A DNA stretch of 64,000 nt from Pseudomonas lopnurensis (GCF_015070855.1 NZ_JADDIX010000099.1:171019-235018), one strand, 5' to 3'. Positions 35,989-45,181 are shown, counted from the stretch's first letter. Translations and numbers: made by a program. Notes: generated by a model not told the origin, from the sequence alone.

Positions 35989-37623
35989 ATGCGCCAGGCT
36001 CTGGAAAACCCCTTCTACTACCTCGAGAACTTCCAGCAGGTGCTGAGCTGGGTCGGTCGGCATCATGGCGATCTGCTGGACGAGCACGAGCGCGCCTTCC
36101 TCGACCGTTTTCCCCAGTTGCCGCAGGCATCGCGCGCCTTGCTGGTACGCATGGTCATGCGCAAGGGCGCGCTGTTCCGCGCCAGCAAGCTGCTCTACGG
36201 GGAAATAGGCTGCCCCCATCGAGCCGCGCAGGCGCTTATCGAGCAGGGCTGGGTCGGTCCCGCCCCCGCACTTTCACTGGAACAGCTGTTCGGTTTGCTG
36301 AAAAAGAACGAGCTTGTGCAGATATTCGGAGCTGCCCGAGCGAGCAGCCTGCGTAAATCCGAGCTGCTGGAGAACCTGCGCCCCCATTATTCGGAAGCCC
36401 GGCCCCTGGAGGATTGGTGCGCACAGCTCGACGACAAGGTGTTCGCCCTGTGCATCGATCCGCTGTGCGAACGCCTGCGCCTGATGTTCTTCGGCAACAT
36501 CCATCAGGACTGGTCCGAGTTCGTCCTCGCCGATCTCGGCATCTATCGCTACGAGCAGGTCCCGTTCAGCTCCGAATCGCGTGCATTCCAAAGCCGCGCC
36601 GATCTGGATGCCTATCTCCAACTGCAGCGCAGCCGTGAACGCTTCGATGCCGGTGACGACCTTGCCGAGGTGCTGGCGGACATTCCCCGGCAGCCTTACG
36701 CCAACGACTGGCTGGAAAGCCGCCGCGGCAAGCTGCTGCTGCGCATCGCCCAGCAGTTCGAGCGCCTCGGCGAGCTGCCCGAGGCCTTGCGCCTGCACGC
36801 CTGCAATCGCTATCCCACTGCCCGGGAACGGGCCATCCGTGTGCTGGAGCGCTGCGGCCAGCCCGAGGCTGCGCTGGAACTGGCGCTGCAGGCCCAGGCG
36901 GCCCCGGAAAGCGAGCATGAGACACAGCAGCTCGAACGCCTGTTGCCAAGGCTGCAACGCGCCCTGGGGTTGCAGACGGCCCGCTGTCACCGCACGGAGC
37001 CGGAACGTATCGACCTCGTCCTGCCCCGTGCCGCCAGCGTCGAGCAAGCCGTGCGCGAACACTTGTCCACGCCGCAGGCCCCGCTGTACTACGTGGAGAA
37101 CGCCCTGGTCGGCTCGCTGTTCGGCCTGCTCTGCTGGGAGGCGATCTTCGCTCCGCTACCCGGCGCGTTCTTCCACCCGTTCCACTGGGCGCCGGCGGAT
37201 CTGAACCGGCCGGACTTCCATCAGCGGCGTGCCGAGCTGTTCGCGCGCTGCCTCGCCTGTCTGGACAGCGACGATTATCGCGATTGCATTCAGCGCACCT
37301 TTCAGGCGAAGTTCGGCATCCACAACGCGTTCGTCGCCTGGGGCCTGCTCGATGACCAGCTGCTGCAGCAGGCGCTGGACTGCCTGCCCGCCGCGCACCT
37401 GAAGCTGATGTTCCAGCGCATCCTCGCGGATGTCTGTGGCAATCGCTCCGGCCTGCCGGACCTGATCCAGCTCTGGCCGAGCGAACGGCGCTACCGGATG
37501 ATCGAGGTGAAGGGGCCCGGAGACCGCCTGCAGGACAACCAGAAGCGCTGGCTCGACTATGCCCACCGGCACGGTCTGCCCGTCGCGGTGTGCTACGTGC
37601 GATGGGCGGAGACGGCGCAGTGA
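35989..37623 (+). CDS. FAN1-type structure-specific nuclease (VRR-NUC domain)
   Basis: 544 residues. The layout matches bacterial FAN1: an N-terminal region (NPFYYLENFQQVLSWVGRHH, then FPQLPQASRALLVRMVMRKG), a helical TPR-like middle (about 225-330), and a C-terminal VRR-NUC nuclease with SGLPDLIQLWPSERRYRMIEVKG and DNQKRWLDY, giving the PD...EVK catalytic set. FAN1 cuts 5' flaps and helps unhook interstrand cross-links. The ATG follows a GTG by one codon; ACGGA lies upstream. Its stop overlaps the start of the next gene (GTGA), which is a nuclease-helicase. Confidence 0.92.
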   Translation: MRQALENPFYYLENFQQVLSWVGRHHGDLLDEHERAFLDRFPQLPQASRALLVRMVMRKGALFRASKLLYGEIGCPHRAAQALIEQGWVGPAPALSLEQLFGLLKKNELVQIFGAARASSLRKSELLENLRPHYSEARPLEDWCAQLDDKVFALCIDPLCERLRLMFFGNIHQDWSEFVLADLGIYRYEQVPFSSESRAFQSRADLDAYLQLQRSRERFDAGDDLAEVLADIPRQPYANDWLESRRGKLLLRIAQQFERLGELPEALRLHACNRYPTARERAIRVLERCGQPEAALELALQAQAAPESEHETQQLERLLPRLQRALGLQTARCHRTEPERIDLVLPRAASVEQAVREHLSTPQAPLYYVENALVGSLFGLLCWEAIFAPLPGAFFHPFHWAPADLNRPDFHQRRAELFARCLACLDSDDYRDCIQRTFQAKFGIHNAFVAWGLLDDQLLQQALDCLPAAHLKLMFQRILADVCGNRSGLPDLIQLWPSERRYRMIEVKGPGDRLQDNQKRWLDYAHRHGLPVAVCYVRWAETAQ

Positions 37624-39899
37624 GCTATCGCGTGGCGGTGCGGGCGCTCTGCGAGTTCACCGCCAAGACCGGAGACTTGGACCTGCGCTTCACCCCTTCG
37701 CCGACCGCGCAGGAAGGCATCGCCGGCCACGCACAGGTCACCGCCCGGCGCGGTGCGGGCTACGAACGCGAGGTCGCGTTGGAAGGCCAATACCGGCAAT
37801 TGACGATACGTGGCCGTGCCGATGGCTACGATCCACAGCGCAACCGGCTGGAAGAGATCAAGACCTTTCGCGGCGATCTCGAACGCCAGCCCGACAACCA
37901 TCGGCACCTGCACTGGGCCCAGGCCAGGGTGTATGGCTGGCTGCTGTGCCAGGCGCGCGGTCTCGCTGAAATCGAGCTGGCGCTGGTGTACTTCGACGTG
38001 GCCAGCCACAAGGAAACCCTGCTCGTCGAACGCCACACCGCCGGTGCCCTGCGTGATTTCTTCGAGACCCTGTGCCAGCGCTTCGTCGACTGGGCCGAAC
38101 AAGAACTCGTGCACCGCACCGAGCGCGACCAGGCGCTGCGCGCACTGCGCTTCCCCCATGCGGATTTCCGCAGCGGCCAGCGTCAACTGGCCGAGGCGGT
38201 GTACAAGGCCGCCTGTACCGGCACCACGCTGATGGCCCAGGCGCCGACCGGCATCGGCAAGACGCTCGCTACGCTGTTCCCGCAGCTCAAGGCCTTTCCG
38301 GGCCAACGGCTGGACAAGCTGTTCTTCCTCGCCGCGAAGACCTCCGGCCGACGCCTGGCCCTGGATGCGCTCCAAACGCTGCAGCGCAACGGGGCGACGA
38401 CGCTGCGCGTGCTGGAACTGGTGGCGCGGGAAAAGTCCTGCGAGCACCCGGACAAGGCCTGCCATGGCGAGGCCTGCCCGTTGGCGAAGGGCTTCTACGA
38501 TCGCCTGCCGGCGGCCCGCGCCGCGGCGCTGGAACATCCGCTGCTGGACCAGGCGGCGCTACGCGACGTCGCTCTCTCCCACCGGGTCTGTCCCTACTAC
38601 CTCAGCCAGGAGCTGGCGCGCTGGGCCGACGTGGTGGTGGGCGACTACAACTACTACTTCGACATCGGCGCCCTGCTCCACGGCCTGACGCTGAGCAACG
38701 AATGGCGCGTCGGCGTGCTGGTGGACGAAGCGCACAACCTCCTGGATCGCGGCCGCGGCATGTATAGCGCGGAGCTCGATCAACGCATTTTCAAAGGGTT
38801 ACGGCGCAAATCTCCAGCACAACTGAAGAGCCCGCTCGCGCGCATCCAGCGCTGCTGGAACGAGCTGCACCGCGATCAGGCGCAGGCCTACCAGGTGCTG
38901 CCCGAACTGCCCCTCAAGCTGCTCGGTGCGCTGCAGCAGGCCGTCAGCGCCATCACCGACTACCTGGGTGAAAACCCCGGCGGCCTCGATCCGGAGCTGC
39001 AGCGCGCCTATTTCGATGCCATGCACTTCTGCCGCGTGGCCGAACTGTTCGGTGAGCACTCGCTATTCGACTGCAACCTGCTGCCGACCCCCTCACGCAA
39101 CAAGACCAGCCTGTCGCGGCTGACCTTGCGCAACGTCGTCCCGGCGCCGTTTCTTGCGCCACGGCTGGCGCTGGCGCGCTCCTGCGTGCTGTTTTCCGCC
39201 ACCCTGAGCCCGCGGCGGTTCTACGCCGACACCCTCGGCCTGCCGTCGGCGAGCGTGTGGCTGGACGTCGAGTCGCCCTTTCGCAGCGATCAGCTGCGGG
39301 TTCGCCTGGCCCGCCACGTCTCCACCCGCTATCAGCACCGTGCGGCATCGCTGGCGCCGATCGTCGAGCTGATCGCCCGCCAATACCGTGAACGCCCCGG
39401 CAATTACCTGGCCTTCTTCAGCAGCTTCGAGTACCTGCAACAGGTCACCGCCCTGCTGTGCAGCCGGTACCCTGACATCCCGTTCTGGGAGCAGACCCGC
39501 GGCATGCAGGAAGACGCCCGCGCCGCTTTTCTCGCCCGCTTCACTAGCCACAGCAGCGGCATCGGCTTCGCCGTGCTCGGTGGGGCATTCGCCGAAGGCA
39601 TCGACCTGCCCGGGCAGCGCCTGATCGGCGCGTTCATCGCCACCCTCGGGCTGCCCCAGGTCAACCCGGTCAACGAGCAGTTCAAGTCGCGCATCGAAGC
39701 CTTGTTCGGCCGGGGCCATGGCTACGACTACACCTATCTCTATCCCGGCTTGCAGAAGGTCGTACAGGCCGCGGGGCGTGTGATCCGCACCCAGGACGAC
39801 GAAGGCTCCGTGCACCTGATCGACGACCGCTTCGGCCGTCCGCAGGTACGCCGGCTGCTGCCGAACTGGTGGAATATGGGCGCCGATGCCGACAGCTGA
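37620..39899 (+). CDS. XPD/DinG-type Fe-S helicase with N-terminal PD-(D/E)XK nuclease-like domain
   Basis: 759 residues from the GTG that overlaps the FAN1 stop; GGAG lies 8 bases before it. The N-terminal 180 residues read GRADGYDPQRNRLEEIKTFR followed by HWAQARVYGWLL, the D...ExK...Q/Y pattern of Cas4/RecB-like nucleases. The helicase part has Walker A QAPTGIGKT, an Fe-S cysteine set (SCEHPDKACHGEAC, later HRVCPYY), DEAH in VDEAHNLLD, and late motifs LFSATLSP and QAAGRVIRTQDDEG. With FAN1 it should form a nuclease-helicase repair unit. A slightly longer ATG start at 37602 is possible. Confidence 0.9.
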   Translation: MSYRVAVRALCEFTAKTGDLDLRFTPSPTAQEGIAGHAQVTARRGAGYEREVALEGQYRQLTIRGRADGYDPQRNRLEEIKTFRGDLERQPDNHRHLHWAQARVYGWLLCQARGLAEIELALVYFDVASHKETLLVERHTAGALRDFFETLCQRFVDWAEQELVHRTERDQALRALRFPHADFRSGQRQLAEAVYKAACTGTTLMAQAPTGIGKTLATLFPQLKAFPGQRLDKLFFLAAKTSGRRLALDALQTLQRNGATTLRVLELVAREKSCEHPDKACHGEACPLAKGFYDRLPAARAAALEHPLLDQAALRDVALSHRVCPYYLSQELARWADVVVGDYNYYFDIGALLHGLTLSNEWRVGVLVDEAHNLLDRGRGMYSAELDQRIFKGLRRKSPAQLKSPLARIQRCWNELHRDQAQAYQVLPELPLKLLGALQQAVSAITDYLGENPGGLDPELQRAYFDAMHFCRVAELFGEHSLFDCNLLPTPSRNKTSLSRLTLRNVVPAPFLAPRLALARSCVLFSATLSPRRFYADTLGLPSASVWLDVESPFRSDQLRVRLARHVSTRYQHRAASLAPIVELIARQYRERPGNYLAFFSSFEYLQQVTALLCSRYPDIPFWEQTRGMQEDARAAFLARFTSHSSGIGFAVLGGAFAEGIDLPGQRLIGAFIATLGLPQVNPVNEQFKSRIEALFGRGHGYDYTYLYPGLQKVVQAAGRVIRTQDDEGSVHLIDDRFGRPQVRRLLPNWWNMGADADS

Positions 39900-39946
39900 T
39901 CGATGGGCAAAACCGCTAGGCCCCCAGCATGGCACCGCCGTTCTGG

Positions 39947-39975
39947 TTGCGCGGGCCACGGAGGCTGGTTATAGT
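39947..39975 (+). promoter_or_regulatory. Sigma-70 promoter of tRNA-Leu
   Basis: TTGCGC (39947-39952), 17-base spacer, TATAGT (39970-39975), ending 43 bases before the mature tRNA 5' end. Spacing and sequence fit a strong housekeeping promoter. Confidence 0.7.
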
Positions 39976-40018
39976 CCTGCGCCGCTGATTTCCCCGATCA
40001 GCAGCGCGCAAGCATCAC

Positions 40019-40105
40019 GCCCGGATGGCGAAATTGGTATACGCAAGAGACTTAAAATCTCTCATCCGAAAGGGTATGCGGGTTCGACCCCCGCTCCGGG
40101 CACCA
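40019..40105 (+). tRNA. tRNA-Leu (anticodon TAA)
   Basis: 87 bases including an encoded CCA. Acceptor stem GCCCGGA pairs with TCCGGGC; the anticodon loop is CTTAAAA (anticodon TAA, reading UUA); a long variable arm (CTCATCCGAAAGGGTATG region) is typical of class II leucine tRNA; the T arm is GGGTTCGACCCCC. All parts are intact. Confidence 0.97.
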
Positions 40106-40215
40106 GTCAAGACGCTCACACCATACCGAGCGCCCGCGTCGATGCAGGTTGAAGGCCTGCGCAGAAGATCAAAAGCATCGCGCCGTGGGCACCCCTGGAA
40201 AAAGCAGTCGGTGCA

Positions 40216-40234
40216 CGCCGCTTCGCGGCGCCTT
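40216..40234 (+). terminator. Terminator downstream of tRNA-Leu
   Basis: CGCCGC-TTC-GCGGCG, a 6-bp stem with a 3-base loop, followed by CCTTTT. It lies 110 bases after the tRNA and is the first good intrinsic terminator on that strand. Confidence 0.55.
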
Positions 40235-40250
40235 TTGCAGCGATGTAAAT

Positions 40251-40445
40251 TCAGACTCGATCCGAAACGGATCGACCTGCCGCACCACAGATCGCGACGT
40301 CAGGAGCGGCCCGTCGGGCCAAAGCCAGGGCATTCGGCGGCCGGTTCGAGCTGGCCGCCGGTTGCCGATCACGCCAATGGGCCTGCGGCTGGATAGCGCC
40401 GATTTCCGATTTATTGACCAGGTCTTCAAGTGATCGCTTGCTCAT
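40251..40445 (-). CDS. Possible small hypothetical protein
   Basis: A 64-residue frame starting MSKRSLEDLVNKSEIGAIQP with a strong GAGGGGG about 6 bases before the ATG. The first 25 residues look protein-like, but the rest is Arg/Ala/Pro-rich and reads like chance coding. I recognise no family. It may be a small gene, or the 5' scrap of a lost one. The rest of the 494 bases between tRNA-Leu and arsJ holds a terminator and one short repeat. Confidence 0.25.
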   Translation of the reverse strand: MSKRSLEDLVNKSEIGAIQPQAHWRDRQPAASSNRPPNALALARRAAPDVAICGAAGRSVSDRV

Positions 40446-40557
40446 CAGAACCCCCTCGCTTCGTCGTGGGCATCCGTGCCGATCGGATGTCCGTTGCGAG
40501 TAGCATGCGCCGCCGACTGTTACAGAGGCTTTTCAGCGCGCCCCGATCACACCCCTG

Positions 40558-40583
40558 GTTGGCGCTGAATAGCGAAGCCCAAC
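40558..40583. repeat. Copy of a GTTGGCGCTGA...GCGAAGCCCAAC repeat
   Basis: GTTGGCGCTGAATAGCGAAGCCCAAC is nearly identical to the left part of the element at 58924-59010 (GTTGGCGCTGAG then GCGAAGCCCAAC). Only the left arm is present here. It sits just after the arsJ stop and looks like a degenerate copy of a dispersed intergenic repeat. Confidence 0.6.
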
Positions 40584-40599
40584 ATTGGCGCCCCACGAT

Positions 40600-41820
40600 C
40601 TATGCATCGGCCTGCTGCCGTGGCAGGCCTAGCGAAATCAGCGCGGCCAGCGCCACGAAGGCCGTCGATACCCAGAGGCAGGCCTGCAGGCCCCAGGCCT
40701 GGAAGACCCACCCCGAGAGCAAGGTGCCGATCAACCGGCCCAGCGCGTTGGACATGTAGTAGAAGCCCACATCCAGCGAGACCCCATCTTCCTTGGCATA
40801 GCTGACGATCAGGTAGCTGTGCAGCGAGGAGTTGACCGCGAACAGCGCACCGAACAACAGCAGGCCGCCAATCAATATCAGCACGGGCGACGACCCGCCG
40901 GCCAGGCCGATGGCGATCGCGGCGGGCAGCACCGCCAGCATCGCGGCCCAGATGAATGCGGCGCGGCCATCCGGCACGTGGCCGCGCTTCCCGCCGGTGA
41001 TCGCCGGTGCGAGCGACTGGATGATGCCGTAGCCGATGACCCAACTGGCGAGAAAGCCGCCGACCATCCAGAAGCTCCAGCCGAAGACCGAGCTCAGATA
41101 CACCGGCAGGGCAATGACGAACCACACGTCGCGGGCGCCGAACAGGAACAGCCGCGCTGCGGAAAGGATATTGACCGCCCGGCTCTTGGACAGGATGTCC
41201 TTGAACCTGGGCTTGGCCTTGGTTTTGCCGAGATCCTTCTTCAGCAGAACCAGGCTGCCCAGCCAGATCAGCGCCAGCACGCAGGCCATCGCCAGCACCG
41301 CGCCGCTGAAACCGAGCGTCGCCAGCAGCGCGCCGCCGAGGAAGAAACCCGCCCCCTTGAGCGCGTTCTTCGAGCCGGTGAGAAGCGCTACCCACCTGTA
41401 CAACCTGCCCTGTTCGCCAGCGGGGACCAGCAGCTTGATCGAGCTTTTCGCCGACATCTTGTTCAGGTCCTTGGCGATGCCGGACAGCGCCTGCGCGCCC
41501 ATGACCCAGGGCACGCTCAGCCAGGCGGCGGGCACCGTGAGCATCAGCAAGGCCACCACCTGCAGCGCCAGACCGATGTTCATCGTCCGGTTGAGGCCCA
41601 GCCGCGCGCCCAGGTAGCCCCCGACCAGATTGGTGATCACCCCGAAGATTTCGTAGAACAGGAACAACGCGGCGATTTGCAGCGGCGTATGGCCCAGCGC
41701 ATGGAAATGCAGCACGACCAGCATCCGCAGCGCGCCATCGGTCAGCGTGAAGGCCCAGTAGTTACCGGTGACGATCAGGTACTGGCGCACCTCGGGGGAT
41801 AGTCGGGCAAGAGCTTGCAT
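40600..41820 (-). CDS. arsJ: Organoarsenical (1-arseno-3-phosphoglycerate) efflux MFS transporter
   Basis: ArsJ exports 1-arseno-3-phosphoglycerate, made from arsenate by the GAPDH encoded just upstream; the product falls apart outside, so the pair acts as arsenate efflux. 406 residues, about 11-12 membrane segments, beginning YLIVTGNYWAFTLTDGALRM with ALSGIAKDLNKMSAKSSIK in the first half, both typical of ArsJ. It starts 42 bases after the GAPDH gene and is the last gene of the arsR-led transcript. Confidence 0.94.
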   Translation of the reverse strand: MQALARLSPEVRQYLIVTGNYWAFTLTDGALRMLVVLHFHALGHTPLQIAALFLFYEIFGVITNLVGGYLGARLGLNRTMNIGLALQVVALLMLTVPAAWLSVPWVMGAQALSGIAKDLNKMSAKSSIKLLVPAGEQGRLYRWVALLTGSKNALKGAGFFLGGALLATLGFSGAVLAMACVLALIWLGSLVLLKKDLGKTKAKPRFKDILSKSRAVNILSAARLFLFGARDVWFVIALPVYLSSVFGWSFWMVGGFLASWVIGYGIIQSLAPAITGGKRGHVPDGRAAFIWAAMLAVLPAAIAIGLAGGSSPVLILIGGLLLFGALFAVNSSLHSYLIVSYAKEDGVSLDVGFYYMSNALGRLIGTLLSGWVFQAWGLQACLWVSTAFVALAALISLGLPRQQADA

Positions 41821-41862
41821 GATAGGTTCCGGATTGTTCGGACAAGGGGATGGGCGCGCCGC

Positions 41863-42867
41863 TCAGCCAGCCAGTCCCACCTTGCGCGCCAGCTCCACCG
41901 TGCGGTTGGCATAGCCCCATTCGTTGTCGTACCAGGCATAAAGCTTCACCTGGGTGCCATTGACCACCATGGTCGACAAGGCATCGATGATCGATGAGCG
42001 TGGATCGGTGCGATAGTCGATGGATACCAGCGGTCGCTCCTCGTAACCGAGGATGCCTTCGAGCTCGCCGGCGGCGGCCGCCTTGAACAACTGGTTCACC
42101 TCCTCCACGCGGGTGGCGCGCTCGACTTCGAATACGCAGTCGGTCAGCGAGGCGTTGGCCAGTGGCACGCGCACGGCATGGCCGTTCAGCTTGCCGCGCA
42201 GCTCGGGGAAGATTTCCGCGATGGCGGTGGCCGAGCCGGTGCTGGTCGGGATCAGGCTCATGCCCGAAGCCCGCGCACGGCGCAGGTCCTTGTGCGGCTG
42301 GTCGAGGATGCTCTGGGTGTTGGTCAGATCGTGGATGGTGGTGATCGAGCCATGGCGGATGCCGAGGTGCTCGTGGATCACCTTCACCACTGGCGCCAGG
42401 CAGTTGGTGGTGCAGGACGCGGCGGTGACGATGCGGTGCCGGGCCGGGTCGTACAGCCCATCGTTCACGCCCATGACGACGTTGAGCGCCCCCGGCTCCT
42501 TCACCGGCGCGCTGACCACCACGCGCTTCACGCCCTGTTCCAGATAGGCCTGCAGCACGGCGACGGTCTTCATCTTGCCGCTGGCCTCGATGACCACGTC
42601 GCAGCCGGACCAGTCGCTATCGGCAATCGCCTTGTTGGCGGTGACCTTCACCCGCTGGCCGCCGATCAGCAGACAGTCGCCATCGGCGCCGGCCTCATGC
42701 TGCCAGCGGCCATGCACTGAGTCGAAGTTCAGCAGATGGGCGTGGGTCGCCGCATCGCCGGCGGGGTCGTTGATCCGTACGAAATCCAGCTCCGGCCAGT
42801 CCCAGGCCGCGCGCAGGGCCAGGCGTCCGATGCGGCCGAAGCCGTTGATGCCAACTTTGATGCTCAT
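41863..42867 (-). CDS. ArsJ-associated glyceraldehyde-3-phosphate dehydrogenase
   Basis: A cytoplasmic GAPDH of 334 residues that uses arsenate in place of phosphate to make 1-arseno-3-phosphoglycerate for ArsJ. The NAD-binding start [17 protein letters not shown], the catalytic Cys motif [16 protein letters not shown], and [16 protein letters not shown] at the C-terminus are all present. Its place between ynfA and arsJ marks it as the arsenic-specific paralogue rather than the glycolytic enzyme. Confidence 0.94.
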   Translation of the reverse strand: MSIKVGINGFGRIGRLALRAAWDWPELDFVRINDPAGDAATHAHLLNFDSVHGRWQHEAGADGDCLLIGGQRVKVTANKAIADSDWSGCDVVIEASGKMKTVAVLQAYLEQGVKRVVVSAPVKEPGALNVVMGVNDGLYDPARHRIVTAASCTTNCLAPVVKVIHEHLGIRHGSITTIHDLTNTQSILDQPHKDLRRARASGMSLIPTSTGSATAIAEIFPELRGKLNGHAVRVPLANASLTDCVFEVERATRVEEVNQLFKAAAAGELEGILGYEERPLVSIDYRTDPRSSIIDALSTMVVNGTQVKLYAWYDNEWGYANRTVELARKVGLAG

Positions 42868-42894
42868 GGGTGACTCGCTCTTGGAAGCATGAAA

Positions 42895-43218
42895 TCAGAT
42901 GTTTCGCGGGGCGAACATGATGATCGCCATTCCCAGCAAGGCCACGGCGCAGCCGAGCAGGTCCCACCCGCTCGGGCGGACGCCATCGACCAGCCACAGC
43001 CAGAGCATCGCCACGCCGACATAGACACCGCCATAGGCGGCGTACACCCGCCCGGCAGCCGTGGGATGCAATGACAACAACCAGGCAAACAGGGCCAGCG
43101 ACAACGCCGCGGGCACCAGCAACCAGATGCTCTTGCCCTGCTTCAACCAGAGGTATGGCAGGTAACAGCCGACGATCTCGGCGACGGCGGTGATCACGAA
43201 CAAAGCCAGGGTATTCAA
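42895..43218 (-). CDS. YnfA-family membrane protein (TTG start)
   Basis: 107 residues, all but the loops in four membrane segments, reading [20 protein letters not shown], then [20 protein letters not shown] and [18 protein letters not shown]. These are the YnfA (SMR-like) family signatures. No ATG fits: the family N-terminus starts at a TTG (43216-43218) with GAGGG 7 bases upstream, which gives the usual length. Members are common in arsenic clusters, but the transported substrate is not established. It is 27 bases upstream of the GAPDH gene. Confidence 0.85.
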   Translation of the reverse strand: MNTLALFVITAVAEIVGCYLPYLWLKQGKSIWLLVPAALSLALFAWLLSLHPTAAGRVYAAYGGVYVGVAMLWLWLVDGVRPSGWDLLGCAVALLGMAIIMFAPRNI

Positions 43219-43231
43219 CGTGCAACCCTCG

Positions 43232-43726
43232 TCATCCGCCGAAACGTTCGATCCAGCCGGCATGAGCCGGATGCCGGATGGCCTTGGGCCGCAAGGCCTG
43301 CACGGCGGCGATGGCATCCTGGCGTGGCACGCCCCGGTCGATCAGGATGCGCGCCGCAATCAGGCCGGTACGGCCGGAACCGCCCTTGCAATGAATGGCG
43401 ACGTTGCGACCACTGCCCAGCAGTTCGGCGATGCGTGCACGGGAACGTGCCCAGGCACTATCGAAATCCGCCAGCGGCACCTGCTCGTCGGCCACCGGCA
43501 GATGGATCCATTCCAGGCCTCGTTCGGTACAGAGCCGCGGCAGTTGCGTGACCTCGTTGCGAGCCAGTTCCTCATGCGGCATCAATGTGACCAGTGCCTC
43601 GGCTCCGGCGGCCTGCAGGGCGTCCAGCGCCTCGGAGACACTGGTGTCCCGGGTACCGGGACATGGCGTGAAGATCAGCTGGCCGCCGCCGGCTGTGTCG
43701 AGGATGTCATAGGGGTGGTGGGGCAT
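43232..43726 (-). CDS. Dual-specificity/tyrosine phosphatase-like protein of the arsenic cluster
   Basis: 164 residues with the P-loop [20 protein letters not shown], the HCX5R signature of Cys-dependent protein phosphatases, and the general acid region [15 protein letters not shown]. It resembles the CDKN3-like phosphatases often found beside arsJ and GAPDH genes. It is not an ArsC: the fold type and the Cys position in the chain differ from both arsenate reductase classes. AGGAAG lies 8 bases before the ATG. It starts 19 bases after arsH. Confidence 0.85.
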   Translation of the reverse strand: MPHHPYDILDTAGGGQLIFTPCPGTRDTSVSEALDALQAAGAEALVTLMPHEELARNEVTQLPRLCTERGLEWIHLPVADEQVPLADFDSAWARSRARIAELLGSGRNVAIHCKGGSGRTGLIAARILIDRGVPRQDAIAAVQALRPKAIRHPAHAGWIERFGG

Positions 43727-43745
43727 GTCGGCTACTTCCTGTAGA

Positions 43746-44459
43746 TCAGATGGCGCGTTGGTTGACACGCAGGGACAACGCTTCGGCCGACTCCTTGCGC
43801 TCGGAATAGCGGTCGACCAGGTAGTCGGCGCGGCCACGTACCAGCAGGGTGAATTTGAACAGCTCTTCCATCACATCCACCACGCGATCGTAATAGGCCG
43901 ACGGCTTCATGCGGCCGTCGTCGTCGAATTCCAGATAGGCCTTGGCCACCGAAGACTGGTTGGGGATGGTGATCATGCGCATCCAGCGGCCCAGGACGCG
44001 CATCTGGTTCAGGGCATTGAACGATTGCGAGCCTCCGCTGACCTGCATGAGCGCCAGGGTCTTGCCCTGGGTCGGACGCACCGCGCCCAAGGCCAGCGGC
44101 ACCCAGTCGATCTGCGCCTTGAATACCGCGCTCATCGAGCCGTGACGCTCCGGCGAACACCACACCTGCCCTTCCGACCACTGCATCAGCTCGCGCAGTT
44201 CCTGAACCTTGGGGTGGCTGACCGGCGCATCGTCCGGCAGCGGCAGCCCCGCTGGATCGAAGATCCGCGTCTCCGCACCGAAGCGTTGCAGCAGGCGCGC
44301 GGCCTCCTGCGTCAGCAAGCGGCTGTATGAGCGCTCGCGGTTCGACCCATAGAGCAGCAGGATGCGCGGCCTGTGTTCCGGTTGCGGCGCCAGGCCGAGT
44401 TTTTCCAGGCTGGGCAGGTCGAGCAGTTCGGGAGCGATATTGGGCAAATCATCGTGCAT
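43746..44459 (-). CDS. arsH: Arsenical resistance FMN oxidoreductase
   Basis: ArsH is an NADPH-dependent FMN flavoprotein that oxidises trivalent methyl- and aromatic arsenicals to less toxic pentavalent forms. 237 residues. It shows [21 protein letters not shown] (FMN phosphate loop), [20 protein letters not shown] and [27 protein letters not shown], all typical of the family. It is 90 bases after arsR on the same strand. Confidence 0.96.
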   Translation of the reverse strand: MHDDLPNIAPELLDLPSLEKLGLAPQPEHRPRILLLYGSNRERSYSRLLTQEAARLLQRFGAETRIFDPAGLPLPDDAPVSHPKVQELRELMQWSEGQVWCSPERHGSMSAVFKAQIDWVPLALGAVRPTQGKTLALMQVSGGSQSFNALNQMRVLGRWMRMITIPNQSSVAKAYLEFDDDGRMKPSAYYDRVVDVMEELFKFTLLVRGRADYLVDRYSERKESAEALSLRVNQRAI

Positions 44460-44549
44460 GGAGCCGTCCTGCGGGGGGGGTTATGTATTGCCGATGCGGG
44501 CCACCTCGGCCTTTCGCACGTCGGCACCGGATATTGTCATGCCCGTGGT

Positions 44550-44906
44550 TCAGGCGCAGGCGCTGGAGCGTCCCGGGCGGTTGCGCATGTTTTCCAGGCG
44601 CTGAACGTTACTGCTCAGCCAGTTCTTGTTGGCCGTGACGATCGGCTGGAGCATGTCCGTCACCCAGTCGGGCAGATGCGGATGCAGGCGGTAATAGACC
44701 CACTGTCCCTGGCGCCGATCCTCCAGCACGCCGCAGCCACGCAACAGCGCCAGATGCCGGGAAATCTTCGGTTGGCTTTCATCCAGGGCGCAGGTCAACT
44801 CGCAGACGCACAGCTCCCCCTCACGGGCGACCAGCAGCGCGATGCGTGCCCGGGTTTCGTCCGCCAGGCATTTGAATACGGTGGTGGGAGTCAGATGCTC
44901 GACCAT
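44550..44906 (-). CDS. arsR: Arsenite-responsive repressor
   Basis: A winged-helix ArsR/SmtB repressor that leaves DNA when As(III) binds. 118 residues: FKCLADETRARIALLVAREG, then the As(III) motif ELCVCEL in helix 3, the recognition helix region SQPKISRHLALLRGCGVLED, and QGQWVYYRLHP in the wing. A GTG five codons upstream is a possible but less family-like start. It heads the arsH-phosphatase-ynfA-GAPDH-arsJ transcript and faces the ACR3 gene across a shared control region. Confidence 0.95.
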   Translation of the reverse strand: MVEHLTPTTVFKCLADETRARIALLVAREGELCVCELTCALDESQPKISRHLALLRGCGVLEDRRQGQWVYYRLHPHLPDWVTDMLQPIVTANKNWLSSNVQRLENMRNRPGRSSACA

Positions 44907-45072
44907 GGGAATGAATGACACCTCAGCGCTTGCGAGATACGTTCCGGCGAATATATTGCCTGTCGAATGGCCAAGTAAAGACCCGGCTGTTCATTCCTGC
45001 GGCGGCCAGGTGGATAACGAAACCGTCACATTGTCGGCATGGTCATGCGGGTGTATATTCCGAAAATCATAT

Positions 45073-45088
45073 ATGTACCTGAGTACAT
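45073..45088. promoter_or_regulatory. Candidate operator in the arsR-ACR3 control region
   Basis: ATGTAC-CTGA-GTACAT is a perfect 6-bp inverted repeat with a 4-base spacer, in an A+T-rich patch (about 45050-45090) of the 275-base divergent region. Its position about 95 bases before the ACR3 ATG fits an ArsR-type operator. The TATATTC motif also occurs on both strands (45054 plus; about 44960 minus). The binding protein is inferred. Confidence 0.5.
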
Positions 45089-45181
45089 GTTCTGGGCATC
45101 AATGCATCGAGAGAACCAGCCGATGCCGTCGTCGAGGCCCTCGTCCCGCTCAATCATCGCGATGCAAGAAGGTGGAAACCA

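Noticed and set aside
34300-36219. A 639-codon minus-strand frame opposite hemN
   Set aside because: Spans the hemN gene and its terminator in antisense; no family resemblance.
40019-40600. Integrative-element attachment site at tRNA-Leu
   Set aside because: No integrase gene follows and I could not find a direct repeat of the tRNA 3' end within the window.
43232-43726. Arsenate reductase ArsC
   Set aside because: The HCX5R loop is in the last third of the chain and the surrounding sequence is of the dual-specificity phosphatase type, not of either ArsC class.
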